Part shown: in pieces, positions 44,963 to 56,032 of the stretch
Layout: the number at the start of each line of letters is the position of its first letter
Position numbering within the stretch: the first letter of the stretch is position 1
DNA from: Phoronis australis
Taxonomy: Eukaryota; Phoronida; Phoronidae
Assembly: GCA_002633005.1 (NCBI GenBank)
Contig: NMRA01000214.1
Span: 106,268-164,309, forward strand
Length of the DNA: 58,042 nucleotides
Direction of reading: 5' to 3'
Notes under the pieces: model-generated
Seen by the model: the letters and a program-made list of their open reading frames with translations, nothing else
Told to the model about the DNA's origin: nothing
Databases searched by the model: none
Translations under genes and position numbers: made by a program

Positions 44963-46080
44963 GCAGTGTATGGCCTCATTCTAAAACCAGGTCAACCTGA
45001 CATAGGAAATCCAGTTAATGGCCAAGGCCCTAAAAGAGAGGGCGTAAATGTCTGACTCAGAAGAATTTTATGCTTTTTAGTTAGTGATTTAGCCATTTAA
45101 CATCATATCATCGGAGAGCCATGAAAAACCTTTTTTATCACAAAAGTTGCATAACATTGGTTAGGTTTGTATCATACATCAGCCATTTCTGTGCTGTAAG
45201 ACTTGTGATGTTATCAATCATGTAAACTATGTTTTTCCTACGTGTCAGCCAACCAGTGTCTTAGGGGTTTATGGAGGGAGATGACAATGACAAACGTTTC
45301 CTGCAATTGTTATTAGGCGTTACAAATCATGCAATTCTGTTTACAAGTTTACTGTGAATTTTTGTGTTTTTTTCACAGCTGCTTTGAAGTGATTCACCAG
45401 TGGCCTTGGCAGCCAAACATCAAATCAAGCTAGTTCTCTTAAATTATGGCATTGACTGAGTCACTTGGAAGTCTTTTAACAATTTATATGACTATGAAAA
45501 ATTTAAAATTTTCCATTCTCATAAATGATGTGTCCAAATGAATTCTGCTCCAATATTATTACGTACAAAAAACTATTATAAAAAAACTGTCACGTTCGTT
45601 GCCGCAAATTACACGAATGTAGAATAAAATGCCAATAAAAGCATAATTCTGAAAAATGAAGTTAACAACTTACATTATCTCGCGTAACTTCAATATTTAT
45701 AGACACCTTAGTGCTAAAATATCTGTGTTAGTATTGATTCTAACATTTTCAGTCCCATGGACCAAATACATAAAAATGCATCAATTCCGAAAGTCCCATA
45801 TGCTGTTTAGATATGCTGGCCTGCACATTCTCTTGTTAAGTTTCCTCTTGACATTGATGATTTACACCAGTTGAAATGTTTTGGAGGAATTGTTTCCAAT
45901 TTATTTTGTTACCTAGGAGATAATGCTTACTAGCTCTTTCTCAGCTTGCTTTATTCCATTTTCCATAACAAACATTAAACAAGTTATTTGTTGATTTTTG
46001 AAAGTGTGGTGACAGAGTTGGCAACGGTTGAAGCAGGACATGGGAGGACGACTTTGGACCAGTTTCTGGAGGAAGTTGCT

Positions 46081-47787
46081 ATGAATTCTGACAGTGATAA
46101 TGACTATGATTTAGCGCCTGAAAGTGACTGTGATAGTGATGGGGAAAGTAACAATAACACGGATACTAACGATGATTCAAGCGATTCTGACCCCTCTGCT
46201 GTACTGGATGAGGTGCCAATAACTCGTGCATTACTTGACAGTGCATACGATGATACTTGGCTCACACCCTTCACCCACAACACTGGGCCTCTTAAACACA
46301 ATGAAAATTCGTCCGAACTAGATGTTTTCTGTGACTTTTTCACAAACGAAGTGTTTAATATTATGACCAGCGAAACGAACCGATACGCGAGTCAGTTTAT
46401 CCAGAAAGCTGGTGGTATGGATGGACTCAAAGCTCATTCAAGGATAAAGAGGTGGGTCGATGTTGATGTTTCGGAGATGAGGGCATTTGTTGCCATTTTG
46501 ATACTGATGGGAATTGACTGCCGCGCAAATTATGAGCTATACTGGACAACAGACGGTTTCCTGGAGATGACCGGTTTCAGGAGTATCATGTCTCGAGATC
46601 GTTTCTTGTTGATTCTACAATTTTTTCACTTTGTAGACAATTCTAACACACTGTCACGAGGACACCCTCAGCATGATCGAATTTTTAAGGTGCGGTCCCT
46701 CATTAATATCCTTGTACCTGCATGGCAAGCAGCATTTCATCCTGGTCGCGAGGTGTATGTAGACCAAAGTATTATACCTTCTAAGGATCGGTCTGTCGTG
46801 GCACAGTGCTGCCCGAACAAATGTGGCCTCAGTGCCTGGGTGCTTGCGGATGCTAGGACTGGGTACACGTGGAACTGGAACTTAAATGTTGGTAAACAGG
46901 GCGGTGAAAGTTCCAAGCATGGTGTGATGTACAGAGTCGTCACTGATATTTGTAGACCATTGTATGGTCTGGGTCACCATGTTTACATGGACAATCGCTT
47001 CACGTCACCAGTGCTGTTTGACGAGCTCGCACGTCAGAATTGTGGCGCCTGTGGAACTCTAAATGTTAACTGCAAGAAAGTGCCTGGTGCTGTGAAGGAA
47101 GCTCAGGGAATGGTCAAAAAGGGTGATCCGGCAACAGTTGTTCGCAGTGGTAAAAAAATGTACGTTGTCTGGAAGGGTGAGCGTACTGTAAATGTTGTGT
47201 CTACAGTACATGACACAAGTACCTTCACAAAACGTGTGCGTGCCCGCAGTGAAGCTGACAGCCACAATAAGATTATAAAACCGTGTGCAATAGAACTGTT
47301 TACCAAGTACATGGGCGGTGTAGACATTGGTGAACACCATGTGTGGTCCTTCGTATCCCTGCACCAGTCTATGAAGTGGTGGAAGAAGGTTTATGTAGCA
47401 CTGCAGGAAGTGTCACTCGTCAATGCATTTATAATCTTCCGTAACGCGAGTGGGAACAATATAACACCTTACCGGTTCCGGTTGAATGTGGTGAGAGGGC
47501 TATTGGCCGATTACAGTCGAAATCGTATAGTGCTTCGCCCTATTGGGGACGTTCCAAACCGTCTGACACAACATCACTTCATCGAAATCAATCCTACGAG
47601 AACGAGTTCTGGTCGCCAGTCATTTCCAGATTGTGCCGTTTGCTCAAACCGGAAGGTGAAGCGACACCAGACCGAATATCAGTGTGAACAGTGTAGAATA
47701 CCTATGTGTCCCCACCCGTGCTTCAGGCTGTTTCACACCAAGCTTAATTACAAGACTGACTGTGTCAAAGAACTGCATAGAACTTAA
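46081..47787 (+). CDS. piggyBac-type transposase (PGBD4-like), intact ORF
   Basis: 568 codons from the ATG at 46081; the open frame extends upstream to 45988 without another ATG. After an acidic N-terminus ('DSDGESNNNTDTNDDSSDSD') comes the DDE_Tnp_1_7 domain: 'MRAFVAILILMGI', 'RDRFLLILQFFHFVDN', 'VYVDQSIIPSKDR' (catalytic D228, the usual DES is DQS), 'HHVYMDNRFTSPVLFDEL' (D304), and 'KYMGGVDIGEHH' (D415). The C-terminus is the family Cys-rich zinc domain ('CAVCSNRKVKRHQTEYQCEQ', '...CRIPMCPHPCFRLFHT'). All three Asp are present. A poly(A) signal AATAAA lies at 47877-47882. I did not find terminal repeats flanked by TTAA, so it may be an old immobile copy or a domesticated gene inside the intron of the zinc-finger gene. 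Confidence 0.93.
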   Translation: MNSDSDNDYDLAPESDCDSDGESNNNTDTNDDSSDSDPSAVLDEVPITRALLDSAYDDTWLTPFTHNTGPLKHNENSSELDVFCDFFTNEVFNIMTSETNRYASQFIQKAGGMDGLKAHSRIKRWVDVDVSEMRAFVAILILMGIDCRANYELYWTTDGFLEMTGFRSIMSRDRFLLILQFFHFVDNSNTLSRGHPQHDRIFKVRSLINILVPAWQAAFHPGREVYVDQSIIPSKDRSVVAQCCPNKCGLSAWVLADARTGYTWNWNLNVGKQGGESSKHGVMYRVVTDICRPLYGLGHHVYMDNRFTSPVLFDELARQNCGACGTLNVNCKKVPGAVKEAQGMVKKGDPATVVRSGKKMYVVWKGERTVNVVSTVHDTSTFTKRVRARSEADSHNKIIKPCAIELFTKYMGGVDIGEHHVWSFVSLHQSMKWWKKVYVALQEVSLVNAFIIFRNASGNNITPYRFRLNVVRGLLADYSRNRIVLRPIGDVPNRLTQHHFIEINPTRTSSGRQSFPDCAVCSNRKVKRHQTEYQCEQCRIPMCPHPCFRLFHTKLNYKTDCVKELHRT

Positions 47788-48148
47788 GTCATTAGATGGA
47801 TTTTATATAACTTTGTTAATATTGTGCCTATTGCCATGTTAGTTTTTGTGATCTATCAGAAGTATGGATATTCATAAATAAAGATTAGCAGCTGTATTTT
47901 GGGTGTTAGTTGTGATGTTATCATGCATCAAAACTAAAGGTGATAAAATACTCTGAAAGTTTTGTTGTTAGTTAGGACATTTACTCACAAAAAGCAGAGA
48001 GTTTTTTTGGAGACAGGCTCTTATTTAAATTACCGGGTAGCTAATTTGGTTGTCTATCTAATAGTCCCACCAACTGATGAGACATTAGTACCATGTTTTA
48101 TTACCCACACCTGGAGACCGTAGAAACATGAAGGCCTATTCAGATCAG

Positions 48149-48357
48149 TGATAATAACCTGTCCAATGTATATTCCCTGAAGCCTTTAAGTTCACTTCAT
48201 GACCAAAATAGCCATATTTCACCAATCGCCATACTGCACAAGCTAAAGGTATTCAGACAGAATGACCCTGGAATTCCACGTGAATACTTGGAGGAAGCTG
48301 AATTCATCATTGGGCTGGTATTACTTGTGACTGAGAATGAAGCGGAATTGTCAGGAA
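48149..48357 (+). CDS. zinc-finger gene, exon 4
   Basis: Exon bounded by 'cagatcag|T' and 'GGAA|gtaaga', phase 2 in and 1 out. It encodes 'DNNLSNVYSLKPLSSLHDQN', then 'HKLKVFRQNDPGIPREYLEE', then 'AEFIIGLVLLVTENEAELSG'. The protein-like composition, good splice sites and phase matches with 44413 and 49802 support it. An alternative acceptor five bases earlier (48144) gives phase 0 in the same frame. No known domain; the last part is a hydrophobic helix in an acidic context. Confidence 0.55.
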
Positions 48358-49801
48358 GTAAGAATCTTAAGATGGCCATTTTGTAACTGGAATCCCCCCC
48401 TCCAAGTAGTGACTACCAGAACTAGTCGTTAGGAACCAATATTTTGCCTTTCATTTTGTCTTGAACTTTGCCTCTGCTACTTTTCCTACTTCTCGGGTGT
48501 AGTTTTTGTTGACTGCAAGTGGCAGCTGGGTGTTACATGATGATCCCTCAAGAATATGACATTCATAGAAACTGAAGTTTGGGAGTAAGATACACAATGT
48601 AAGTGTGACTTTGTTGTCCACAAAAATTTAGCTCCTGGCCTTAGTTAATAACACTGGGACCAGATGAAAATATGCATTCAACTATTGGGATACCCATTCT
48701 TTAGCAACTTCAGAGTAATATGAAAAGATGTTTCAGACAAGATTGTTTTAAACCCCCTCGACCCCCTTGACCAACAACCCTCATGATGCCCACGACCCCC
48801 TTCGACCCACGACCTGTGGCAATAGAGCTATTTTTGTACTTTTTACATAATTCATAATCTTATTACGAGGTTGAGTGACTTTCCCATAAGACATACCTAC
48901 ACACGAGTCTGCTCTGGCTCTAGTTTGGTGATTAAAAACAGAAATTGGCATGAGAACATGATCTGAAATAGCGCATTGTCAGCGCACTATCATTGTTATG
49001 GGATGTTCCACGAGCAACTACCAATGGCTCAGTTCTATTAAACTTTGGGAGAGAGTACGTTAATGTGAATGTACATAATTTTGCATTTTTATTTGCTCTC
49101 TGTTTTATACTTGTTTACAATATACTCCATAAAGTGTTGAAATACTTTTTAGTTAACAGCTTGTTTTAAACTTTATTTACTGATAAAATTACTGTTTTGT
49201 CGGTTCCTCACACTCTCCGCAAAAAAGGTTGAATCTGCCATTCACTGAAGAGCAGACGAGACGATTACACTCTGCCGGGAACAGCGTTTGTAACGTTGGT
49301 AGATCACATTTGATTTAGGCCAGAACAGAAGCACAAACTTTAAAATCAGCGCGTAAGTAAATAACGACATATCTATTACTCAAAAACATTCTCAAGGAAA
49401 CAGTTCACAGACTCAAAACAGGCGACACAGGTAGAGAAGAGACTGTACAGGTACACATCAAAATGCATTGTGAGGAGAAAGAGACTAGAAATCAAAACAG
49501 TTTGAGCTCTAATGAACTAATGTTTCTATTGAGGTAATGTTCAGCATGGTTCAAACGTATTTCCATGGCCTCCTTCATGATTTGATTTGGTCGCATTGTT
49601 CTTTTTACTGGTTTTTGGCTTTCAAACTTGCCGAATCAACTCTTTTATTTGCCAAAAATGGAAAAGCCAGCTGAACTCAAGGCCCAACTCATAATCAGAA
49701 GAACTTGTATGTTCAGATTGAGTCAAGCTTGTGTAGATTGGGTCGAGGGGGTTGTTGGTCGAGGAGGTCATGTCCTGAACCTGAAAATTACCAGCACACA
49801 G
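48358..49801. other. intron with weak inverted 'cgaccccc' blocks
   Basis: No exon seen. 'aaccccctcgacccccttgaccaacaacc' (about 48750-48780) has an inverse counterpart 'ggtcgagggggttgttggtcgagg' (about 49740-49763), perhaps the ends of an old element of 1 kb. Confidence 0.35.
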
Positions 49802-49853
49802 TAATCAAACCTATGACCTTCAAGGGACGAAAAGAGTCTCCAACCACAATACG
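49802..49853 (+). CDS. zinc-finger gene, small exon 5
   Basis: 52-base exon bounded by 'agcacacag|TA' and 'ATACG|gttagt', phase 1 in and 2 out, encoding 'IKPMTFKGRKESPTTIR'. Basic peptide. It is accepted because its phases exactly bridge 48357 (1) and 50521 (2). Confidence 0.4.
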
Positions 49854-50520
49854 GTTAGTCGCAACCTTGATCCTGGAGATTTTTAGCCTTGAGCATCTGT
49901 TCATTTTACAGTGATTGTTATCAAATTAGGTACTATATAATTTCCTAATAGCACTGGTTTCAGCATAATCGTCATGCAGACAAATAAACTACTTCGCTAA
50001 ATGACATTTCCGCGAACTCTTTGAAGCGGTGCTGGAAACAGCTGAATGTGTGAGTCTTGAGTTGCCCAAAGGTGAACCAGCACTGCGTTATGGATGTCAT
50101 TCGGATCCTTTGTTTCGACCACATAGTTTTTAACTAAACAAAAAATGAAAAAAATATTCACAAGAAACGTATTAATCTCACATTCACGAAGCTTTCACAT
50201 TTCTTGTCATCCAGTATGTTTCAATGGCCTTTTGTAGTTTCATAGCATCTTCAGCATGGCTGATTGGCTTTCAACTTATGCAAAACGTGCCTCAAGTGTT
50301 CCAAGACAATAGCTGGTTTCTGCCATCAAGAAGCCTGCTTTGCCATTGACTTAATACTCTGAACGATCCACTTTTGGACGAGGTTGGCTAGTGATGGCTT
50401 TTTAATACTCTTAATTTCCAGTATTACATGCTTGTGTATGGAAATCAGTGTCATGTTAGTGCACATACTCCTTGTGTAAATTTGTTACTGGGCTCTGTTA
50501 CTGAAATTCGGTCTTTTCAG

Positions 50521-50546
50521 CCTGTTACATAACAAACAGGAAACAG
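50521..50546 (+). CDS. zinc-finger gene, micro-exon 6 (26 bases)
   Basis: Bounded by 'gtcttttcag|C' and 'AACAG|gtaagt', phase 2 in and 1 out, encoding 'LLHNKQET' with its neighbours. Both splice sites are strong. Followed by a 92-base intron and an exon in matching phase. Confidence 0.45.
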
Positions 50547-50638
50547 GTAAGTTATCATTATCGATTTCACCTCACTTATTGCCTTGGCAATAAAAATGCT
50601 GTATGACTTTTTTATCTTGAAAACTTATTTCTCCCCAG

Positions 50639-50691
50639 ATGAGGATGCAGAGACTGACTCTGGTGACATATTTTCAAGGCGAAGAAATACG
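50639..50691 (+). CDS. zinc-finger gene, small exon 7 (acidic)
   Basis: 53-base exon bounded by 'atttctccccag|AT' and 'AATACG|gtaatt', phase 1 in and 0 out, encoding 'DEDAETDSGDIFSRRRNT'. An acidic run followed by three Arg resembles a phosphorylation or nuclear-localisation patch. It joins the exon at 51533 in frame. Confidence 0.5.
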
Positions 50692-51532
50692 GTAATTTGT
50701 TCCGCAGATAATAATGTTTTTCTGTTATGGTTTCACCTATTTCCCCCCAAAATTAACTGCTAATTTCCTGTTCCAATTCATTGACTGGGTGTAAAGAATT
50801 TCATGACTTCGAATACCGTTCACCTCTTCTCTACTCAACTCCTGGTCTTATTCTTTTTAAGTCTACAATTGAAAGCTTTCAATTTGTATGCTGGTAAGGT
50901 CGTCAAAATATGTTCTCAATTAAAGATAACATTCAAGGGAGCATCAAGCGATTATCTTCTGGTTACATTCGGGTTCAAAAATTTCAGAACTGCTAGATGC
51001 TAAGTTGTTACATTAAACTTTCAATAACTGTCAATGAAACATTTCAATAGAAATAGTCGACAGTCTTGTTCAATAGAAGGTAAACCAACTACAGTGCAGC
51101 AAAGTCAGTCAACAAAGTAACAGCATTATCAGAAAATCTTGAATAATTCAAAAAGTAGAGGTCGTAGCGAAAAATAAGAAACATCTTCCGAAAGCCCATT
51201 CAAAACTATTTAACCCACAGTTCTAAAATTCTACAGTAACGTCTTCAATTTATCAATAAGATCCAACGTTCCTGAAAAAAATCATTGTGTGCTCTGCATT
51301 CAAGTATCTGCCTTCGGGAACTATGTATTCATAGCATCGGCAAGAAATATATACTGGCACTTATTTTTGGAAGTTTCTAATACGGTAAAAACGTTTGAAT
51401 TAGTGCAAAGGTCATCTTATTATCAACATGTAATTTCTCTTACAGTTTTAAAGAATTCTTATTGTTTGTCACCTTTGTTAGGGGTCTAAATTTGTGTTGG
51501 TACAAAATGGATTGACGGTTTACATTTTTCAG

Positions 51533-51693
51533 ATTAAATTCAGCAACACTGTGAAAACGGTCCGACTTTCTAAGTCGGTGTGTGGTGATTCAAGCTTAAT
51601 CACTCCAGCAGCACCAGAGAAGCAGCAAAATTTTGCTGCAAATGTTCAGATATTCAGTGCAGATGCTCCGATCTCTCCTTTTGCATCATGTTG
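51533..51693 (+). CDS. zinc-finger gene, exon 8
   Basis: Starts after 'tacatttttcag' in phase 0 and encodes 'IKFSNTVKTVRLSKSVCGDS', then 'PEKQQNFAANVQIFSADAPI', then 'SPFASC'. Ends either at the donor TG|GTGACG (51694, phase 2) or at the in-frame stop at 51695-51697. If spliced, a bridging exon of phase 2 to 0 is needed before 52861. A possible one begins after 'cgatgtacag' at 52092, but it is not convincing. No known domain. Confidence 0.45.
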
Positions 51694-52860
51694 GTGACGT
51701 AACAGTGTCTCTGTCCACAAACGCAACTAATAAGTGGATGGCGCTAGGCACTTGTCAACGATTTACACATAACAGTAAGGGGTGTTTGAATTGAATTTTG
51801 TCTCATATTTCTTTCTTTTGCTAAGCTATTGTGCCTACATTTAGTGGAGAGCCTCCAATTCTTTGATAGTGTGTACTTTCTATAAATCAGGTCTAATTTT
51901 TTATGGAGAGTCTACTAAATGCACGGGTATCAATTGGTTGTCAATGATGCCCAGAGGTCTAAACTGGCAAAGAATACAATAAGTTAAAGAAGTTTTGCAA
52001 AAATGCATGTATAAGCACCTGAACTTCGATACAATTTATCACATGCACCTAACTTACCACACTATGATTTACACAAATATCGATGTACAGGACGTTTACT
52101 TTTACCCAGGGACTCAGCGTCACATTTGTAGTATGTTTTCTGATTGCATGGCATATCGAAGGCGAACACTTAATGGGAAGACTTTATGTAAGAAAAGAAC
52201 GAAACCAAAGCCAGATTTAGGCAATGATTTAGGAATGACAACTAGCAGGCCAATTATCTCCCAGGCTTCAAAGGATTACTGAAACCTGGCGGAATGGGTT
52301 GTCTTAACTTCTGTTGTAGTTGGATGATTTTGGTGATTCAAAAACTAAACATGATCAGCATATTTGGCAAGGAATTCAGAAAGGCTATTGGTTATTGTTC
52401 AAATATGTTAGAGAGCCGGCCCTCCAACCATAAATGCCGGAATTAAGTTAATCAGTCATGTAAGATATTGGCTACAGGGGTGATCTTCCCAACTTGTTCT
52501 TGGGCTATAGAAGTTAGGAGCAACGTGAAAATTCTGTAATGACATTGTCAGTTTTACTCGTTCATTTTGCTCCTCTGACGAACACTGCTGGATCAACTGC
52601 CTGTTTTGACAAAAGTTGTACTCATCTTCCTGGTTAATCTAGCTCAAATACTTGAAAATACTTTATAGAAAGTCTAAAATGGTGGTGTGTCATTCAACTC
52701 AGTATTGTGACGAGTTGAGATGTCTACTGTGTGTAATTAGGTCCTATGAATTTTGTTACTGGTGGCTTCCTTATGACCTCTTTTAATGCTGATAAGTCAC
52801 GTGCATCTAGGACAGAAAAGCTTGAATGTATTTTCAAATGTGTTGTCAAATTTCTTTCAG

Positions 52861-53115
52861 AAACGGGAGATCAGGAACAGACATGGGATTGTTATAATGA
52901 TAGCTGCCATGAGCAACCGATGCTATGCACTGGCAGTGCAAATCATGGAAATGTGGCGACGTAACAAATTTGGTAAAAAAGGAAAAATCCATAAAGAAGC
53001 AACGCAATACCTGTTCAAGCCTCTAAAGTCATTCAAAGGCGAACAGGCCCAGTATGACCTGATGTATTCTCTAAAGTGTGGGGACATCACCCTAATGGAG
53101 TACATGACATCAAAG
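52861..53115 (+). CDS. exon of the zinc-finger gene or a following gene (phase 0-0)
   Basis: 85-codon exon bounded by 'aaatttctttcag|AAA' and 'TCAAAG|gtagta'. It encodes 'KREIRNRHGIVIMIAAMSNR', 'CYALAVQIMEMWRRNKFGKK', then '...QYLFKPLKSFKGEQAQYD' and 'LMYSLKCGDITLMEYMTSK'. It looks like a soluble helical domain with conserved-looking hydrophobic/basic spacing. I do not recognise the family. Flanking exons share phase 0, so this forms one chain with 53706, 55865 and 57364. Whether it belongs to the zinc-finger transcript is inferred from strand and spacing. Confidence 0.6.
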
Positions 53116-53705
53116 GTAGTAACTTTAAGTTTCTTTGCAATATTTTTAGTGTTATGTTACAAAGCATTCCTATAAGAACTGCATTGACAAAAAATTACCA
53201 AAAGCATTTCAAACTTGTTTGATTCTTTTAAAAATACAATGCATTGTATGGTAACATTCATGAAAATATTATTATTTTGCACTTAATCCTAAATATATAT
53301 CTTTGTTGTAAAATAACCTTTATTCGAAAATGCTTAATATGTAGGAAATTATCTATTAAAAATTTAATTCTCCACTTAAACATTTTTTAAATCGGGGATC
53401 CATTCCGGACTATGTATCCACAGAGAGCGCAGATTTGAATGTGAGAATTACCGTAATCTTCCTGGTGAAAGACCATGTCCCGGTAAAACTGAACTCTCAA
53501 CTTCTGTATGACTTTCGGTTTTAAAGCCCATTATAAGTACCGTTCAGGTAAGGGCCCATCTCTCACTTTTCTTGATGGCTTGGGTGGAATCCAGGATGTT
53601 TACAATAAGTTTGTTTGCATGATACAAACCTCAGCTTATTTTCACTGTATTGTACTATCTCTGAACCAATTTGGCATTGTAACATTCATGGCAACTGTAT
53701 TGCAG

Positions 53706-53738
53706 CCTAATGATCAGAACCCTCAAGCAACTGTCCAG
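53706..53738 (+). CDS. micro-exon (33 bases), phase 0-0
   Basis: Bounded by 'ctgtattgcag|CCT' and 'GTCCAG|gtaaga', encoding 'PNDQNPQATVQ'. Strong splice sites and matching phases. Confidence 0.45.
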
Positions 53739-54017
53739 GTAAGAAAAATGTGTATACCACGTGTATATGGGTCATGCTTTGGATGAGGCATTATCAGTAA
53801 GTAAATATGTATTTTCAATCGACCTACAATCTCGAGAAAAAACCTCATCCTGATAATCCTCAAACCAAATCAAGAGCAATATTGTAGGCAGTGAGTCAAA
53901 TTTGGCCAAGTTCAAACTGACATTAAATAAAAATTAATCCAGAAAGAATGCCTATGAGTCCCATTTGGAGTGTAGTACAACCAAAAAAGATAAAAACTGT
54001 TATGTTGTCTTATTCAG

Positions 54018-54083
54018 GGATCACTTATTTGGTGTGCAGAGCAAGTAAACCAAAGCAATCAACATCGCTGTTAAATGTCACTG
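54018..54083 (+). pseudogene. possible 3' half of an Ig exon
   Basis: After 'ttattcag' a frame of phase 1 in and 1 out reads 'ITYLVCRASKPKQSTSLLNV', then 'TG|gtgagc'. This looks like the F and G strands of an Ig domain ('Y.C.AS...L.VTG'), with the same phase and 'TG|' ending as the receptor's Ig exons. The B and C strands are missing upstream. It may be a lost cassette or chance. Confidence 0.25.
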
Positions 54084-54149
54084 GTGAGCAAAGGCAAGAG
54101 ACCTATTATGACTCACTGTTATAAGGTTATTGACCAGTTTGTGCTCTTA

Positions 54150-55450
54150 GCCAAATAACTACAAAAGCTACAATTTAACCCAGTAAAAGTGCATATTTTC
54201 TGAAAGTGTAGAAATTGATTTTTGACTTTATACCAATCCCTGATTGATAAGTAATGTGACCATGGGTTTTTCTAGATACATGTATAGTGATTGCCATATA
54301 TTCTTAATTAATAACTGGTGTCCAGTGAAGGCTCGTTTCAAAATTTTTGGGGTTTACTGCAATTTCTTGGAATTCCGGAATCAATCCAGAAACCGATCAT
54401 TTCACTAGTATCTTGGATCTTTTAAAGGAAAATACAGAATGATAATCGAGGAATTAAACAATAACGTTCATGTATTTAGTTTTTTGTCTCTTACCACTTA
54501 TCAAAATTATGTCCAAGGAGCGCATTCATAAACTCAGCATGTGTCTTTTAAGCTTAATTGTGTCACATAACAAAAACACAGCCTTGGGCAATCACTGTGT
54601 GCATGCATTTAGCGCCTGCACATGTATCTGAAATAATGCATTTTGACCTACAAAAGTGTTTGGCATATCCCTATGTTCCTCTTGTAATACTGGGTATCCT
54701 TTATATGGCAAAGTGTTTGGCATATCCCTATGTTCCTCTTGTAATACTGGTATCCTTTATATGGCAAAGTGTTTGGCATATCCCTATGTTCCTCTTGTAA
54801 TACTGGGTATCCTTTATATGGCATAAAGATACGTATTAACCTCAACTTAAGTGCATGATCTGGCTCGTGCAAAATATTTTTAAGCACTTTCGTTTGACTG
54901 ATGTACCAGGACAAAAATTGCCACTCAGAAAACACGTTCTGTTAAGCTCACTTTTGAAATTTTGTTGAACCAGATGCCTAACAGGTTGCAGAAATAGTAA
55001 GATATGATGTACCTACATCCGGAGCATCATTTTCAAAATGTTTACTTAGCGTTTAGGCACCCAATTCCAGATAAAGACACAGCTGCAAAGATAGGCGTAA
55101 TGCACCTAATCATGAGCATGCACGCTAAAAAGTTTTTGTAAAGGAAATGTACATTCATTGCTAAACAACGGTAACAATGCCGTGACTGGTGAATTTTTTT
55201 AAAATCTTCTAAGGGAAGTCTCAAAAGCACTGTTTAATTTTACTTTATTATCACTTTGTTTTAGGCGATTGAGCTTTTTCCGTGAAAATCTGAAGTTTAT
55301 TAATTCCTGGTGCAAAAGTGAAACATTTTAAAAAACAATTTGTAAATGCATAAAACATATTATCGGAAAGTTTCATACAAATTCTACGTTTCCGAGATAT
55401 GATGGTCCAAAGTTAGACTAGTTTGACCTTTTTGTAGGGTACCAGATAGC
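54150..55450. repeat. second copy of the dispersed repeat seen at 14.15-14.71 kb, interrupted
   Basis: Two blocks (about 54150-54270 and 55330-55450) are diverged but collinear with 14160-14310 and 14515-14625. The material between them, including the minisatellite at 54656-54824, is probably inserted or expanded. Confidence 0.45.
54656..54824. repeat. minisatellite, 3 x 56-57 bp
   Basis: Three nearly identical tandem units beginning GTGTTTGGCATATCCCTATG at 54656, 54713 and 54769. The units differ by a single base in 'ctgg(g)tatcc', which gives period 57 then 56. Confidence 0.95.
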
Positions 55451-55864
55451 TTTAGTAATACTTCAGAACAATAGATATTGCCAATTGAAGGTGTTTTCCA
55501 AAGCAATGGGCACATTATTAAAAGTACCGCCAATGTAGTCTTAGGAGTATAACTTCATTTCTACGATGTGATGTTCTGAAAATCGTCATTTTTGTACATT
55601 TTCCAGTTATTGATCACTTTTAGCTGCTTTTCCTTCCATGCGCTTCTTAGCAACAAAAAGGATGGTGAGAAATTTTTCAGGCAGATTTTAAAGGATCAGT
55701 GGTATGGTCTTCCTGCTGGCTTAATAGAGGGAAAGGAAGCTTTTAATTGAAGTTTGTGCTTTTGTATGTATTTTAAAGACACAGAAATAACAGAATAGTG
55801 TCTGGGAAGCTTTATGTAATGAAGATCTTGTATTGAAAGTAACTGGGGGACATTTTTATTGAAG

Positions 55865-56032
55865 AACATGAGGAAATGCCAGTCAGTGATTGAACAGCAA
55901 GGAAAACGGATAGAAACCCTCCTCGATGACTTGAAGCGAGAGACCCTGTACTCAAAAAAGTTGGAAAGGGACAACAATATTCTGAGGAGAAAGGTTTCCA
56001 ATCTGGAAATGGAAATTACACAGCTCCTAAAG
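55865..56032 (+). CDS. coiled-coil exon (phase 0-0)
   Basis: 56-codon exon bounded by 'tttttattgaag|AAC' and 'CTAAAG|gtaaac'. It encodes 'NMRKCQSVIEQQGKRIETLL', 'DDLKRETLYSKKLERDNNIL', 'RRKVSNLEMEITQLLK'. Leu/Ile/Val recur at heptad spacing with Asn at core positions, as in a parallel dimeric coiled coil. Such segments commonly mediate dimerisation of nuclear zinc-finger proteins. Phase agrees with 53738 and 57364. Confidence 0.65.

Noticed and set aside
45379-45432. Terminal exon of the zinc-finger gene ending in TAG with poly(A) signals near 45625
   Set aside because: Phase 2 fits, so an alternative short transcript is possible, but the longer chain through 48149 has several matching exons.
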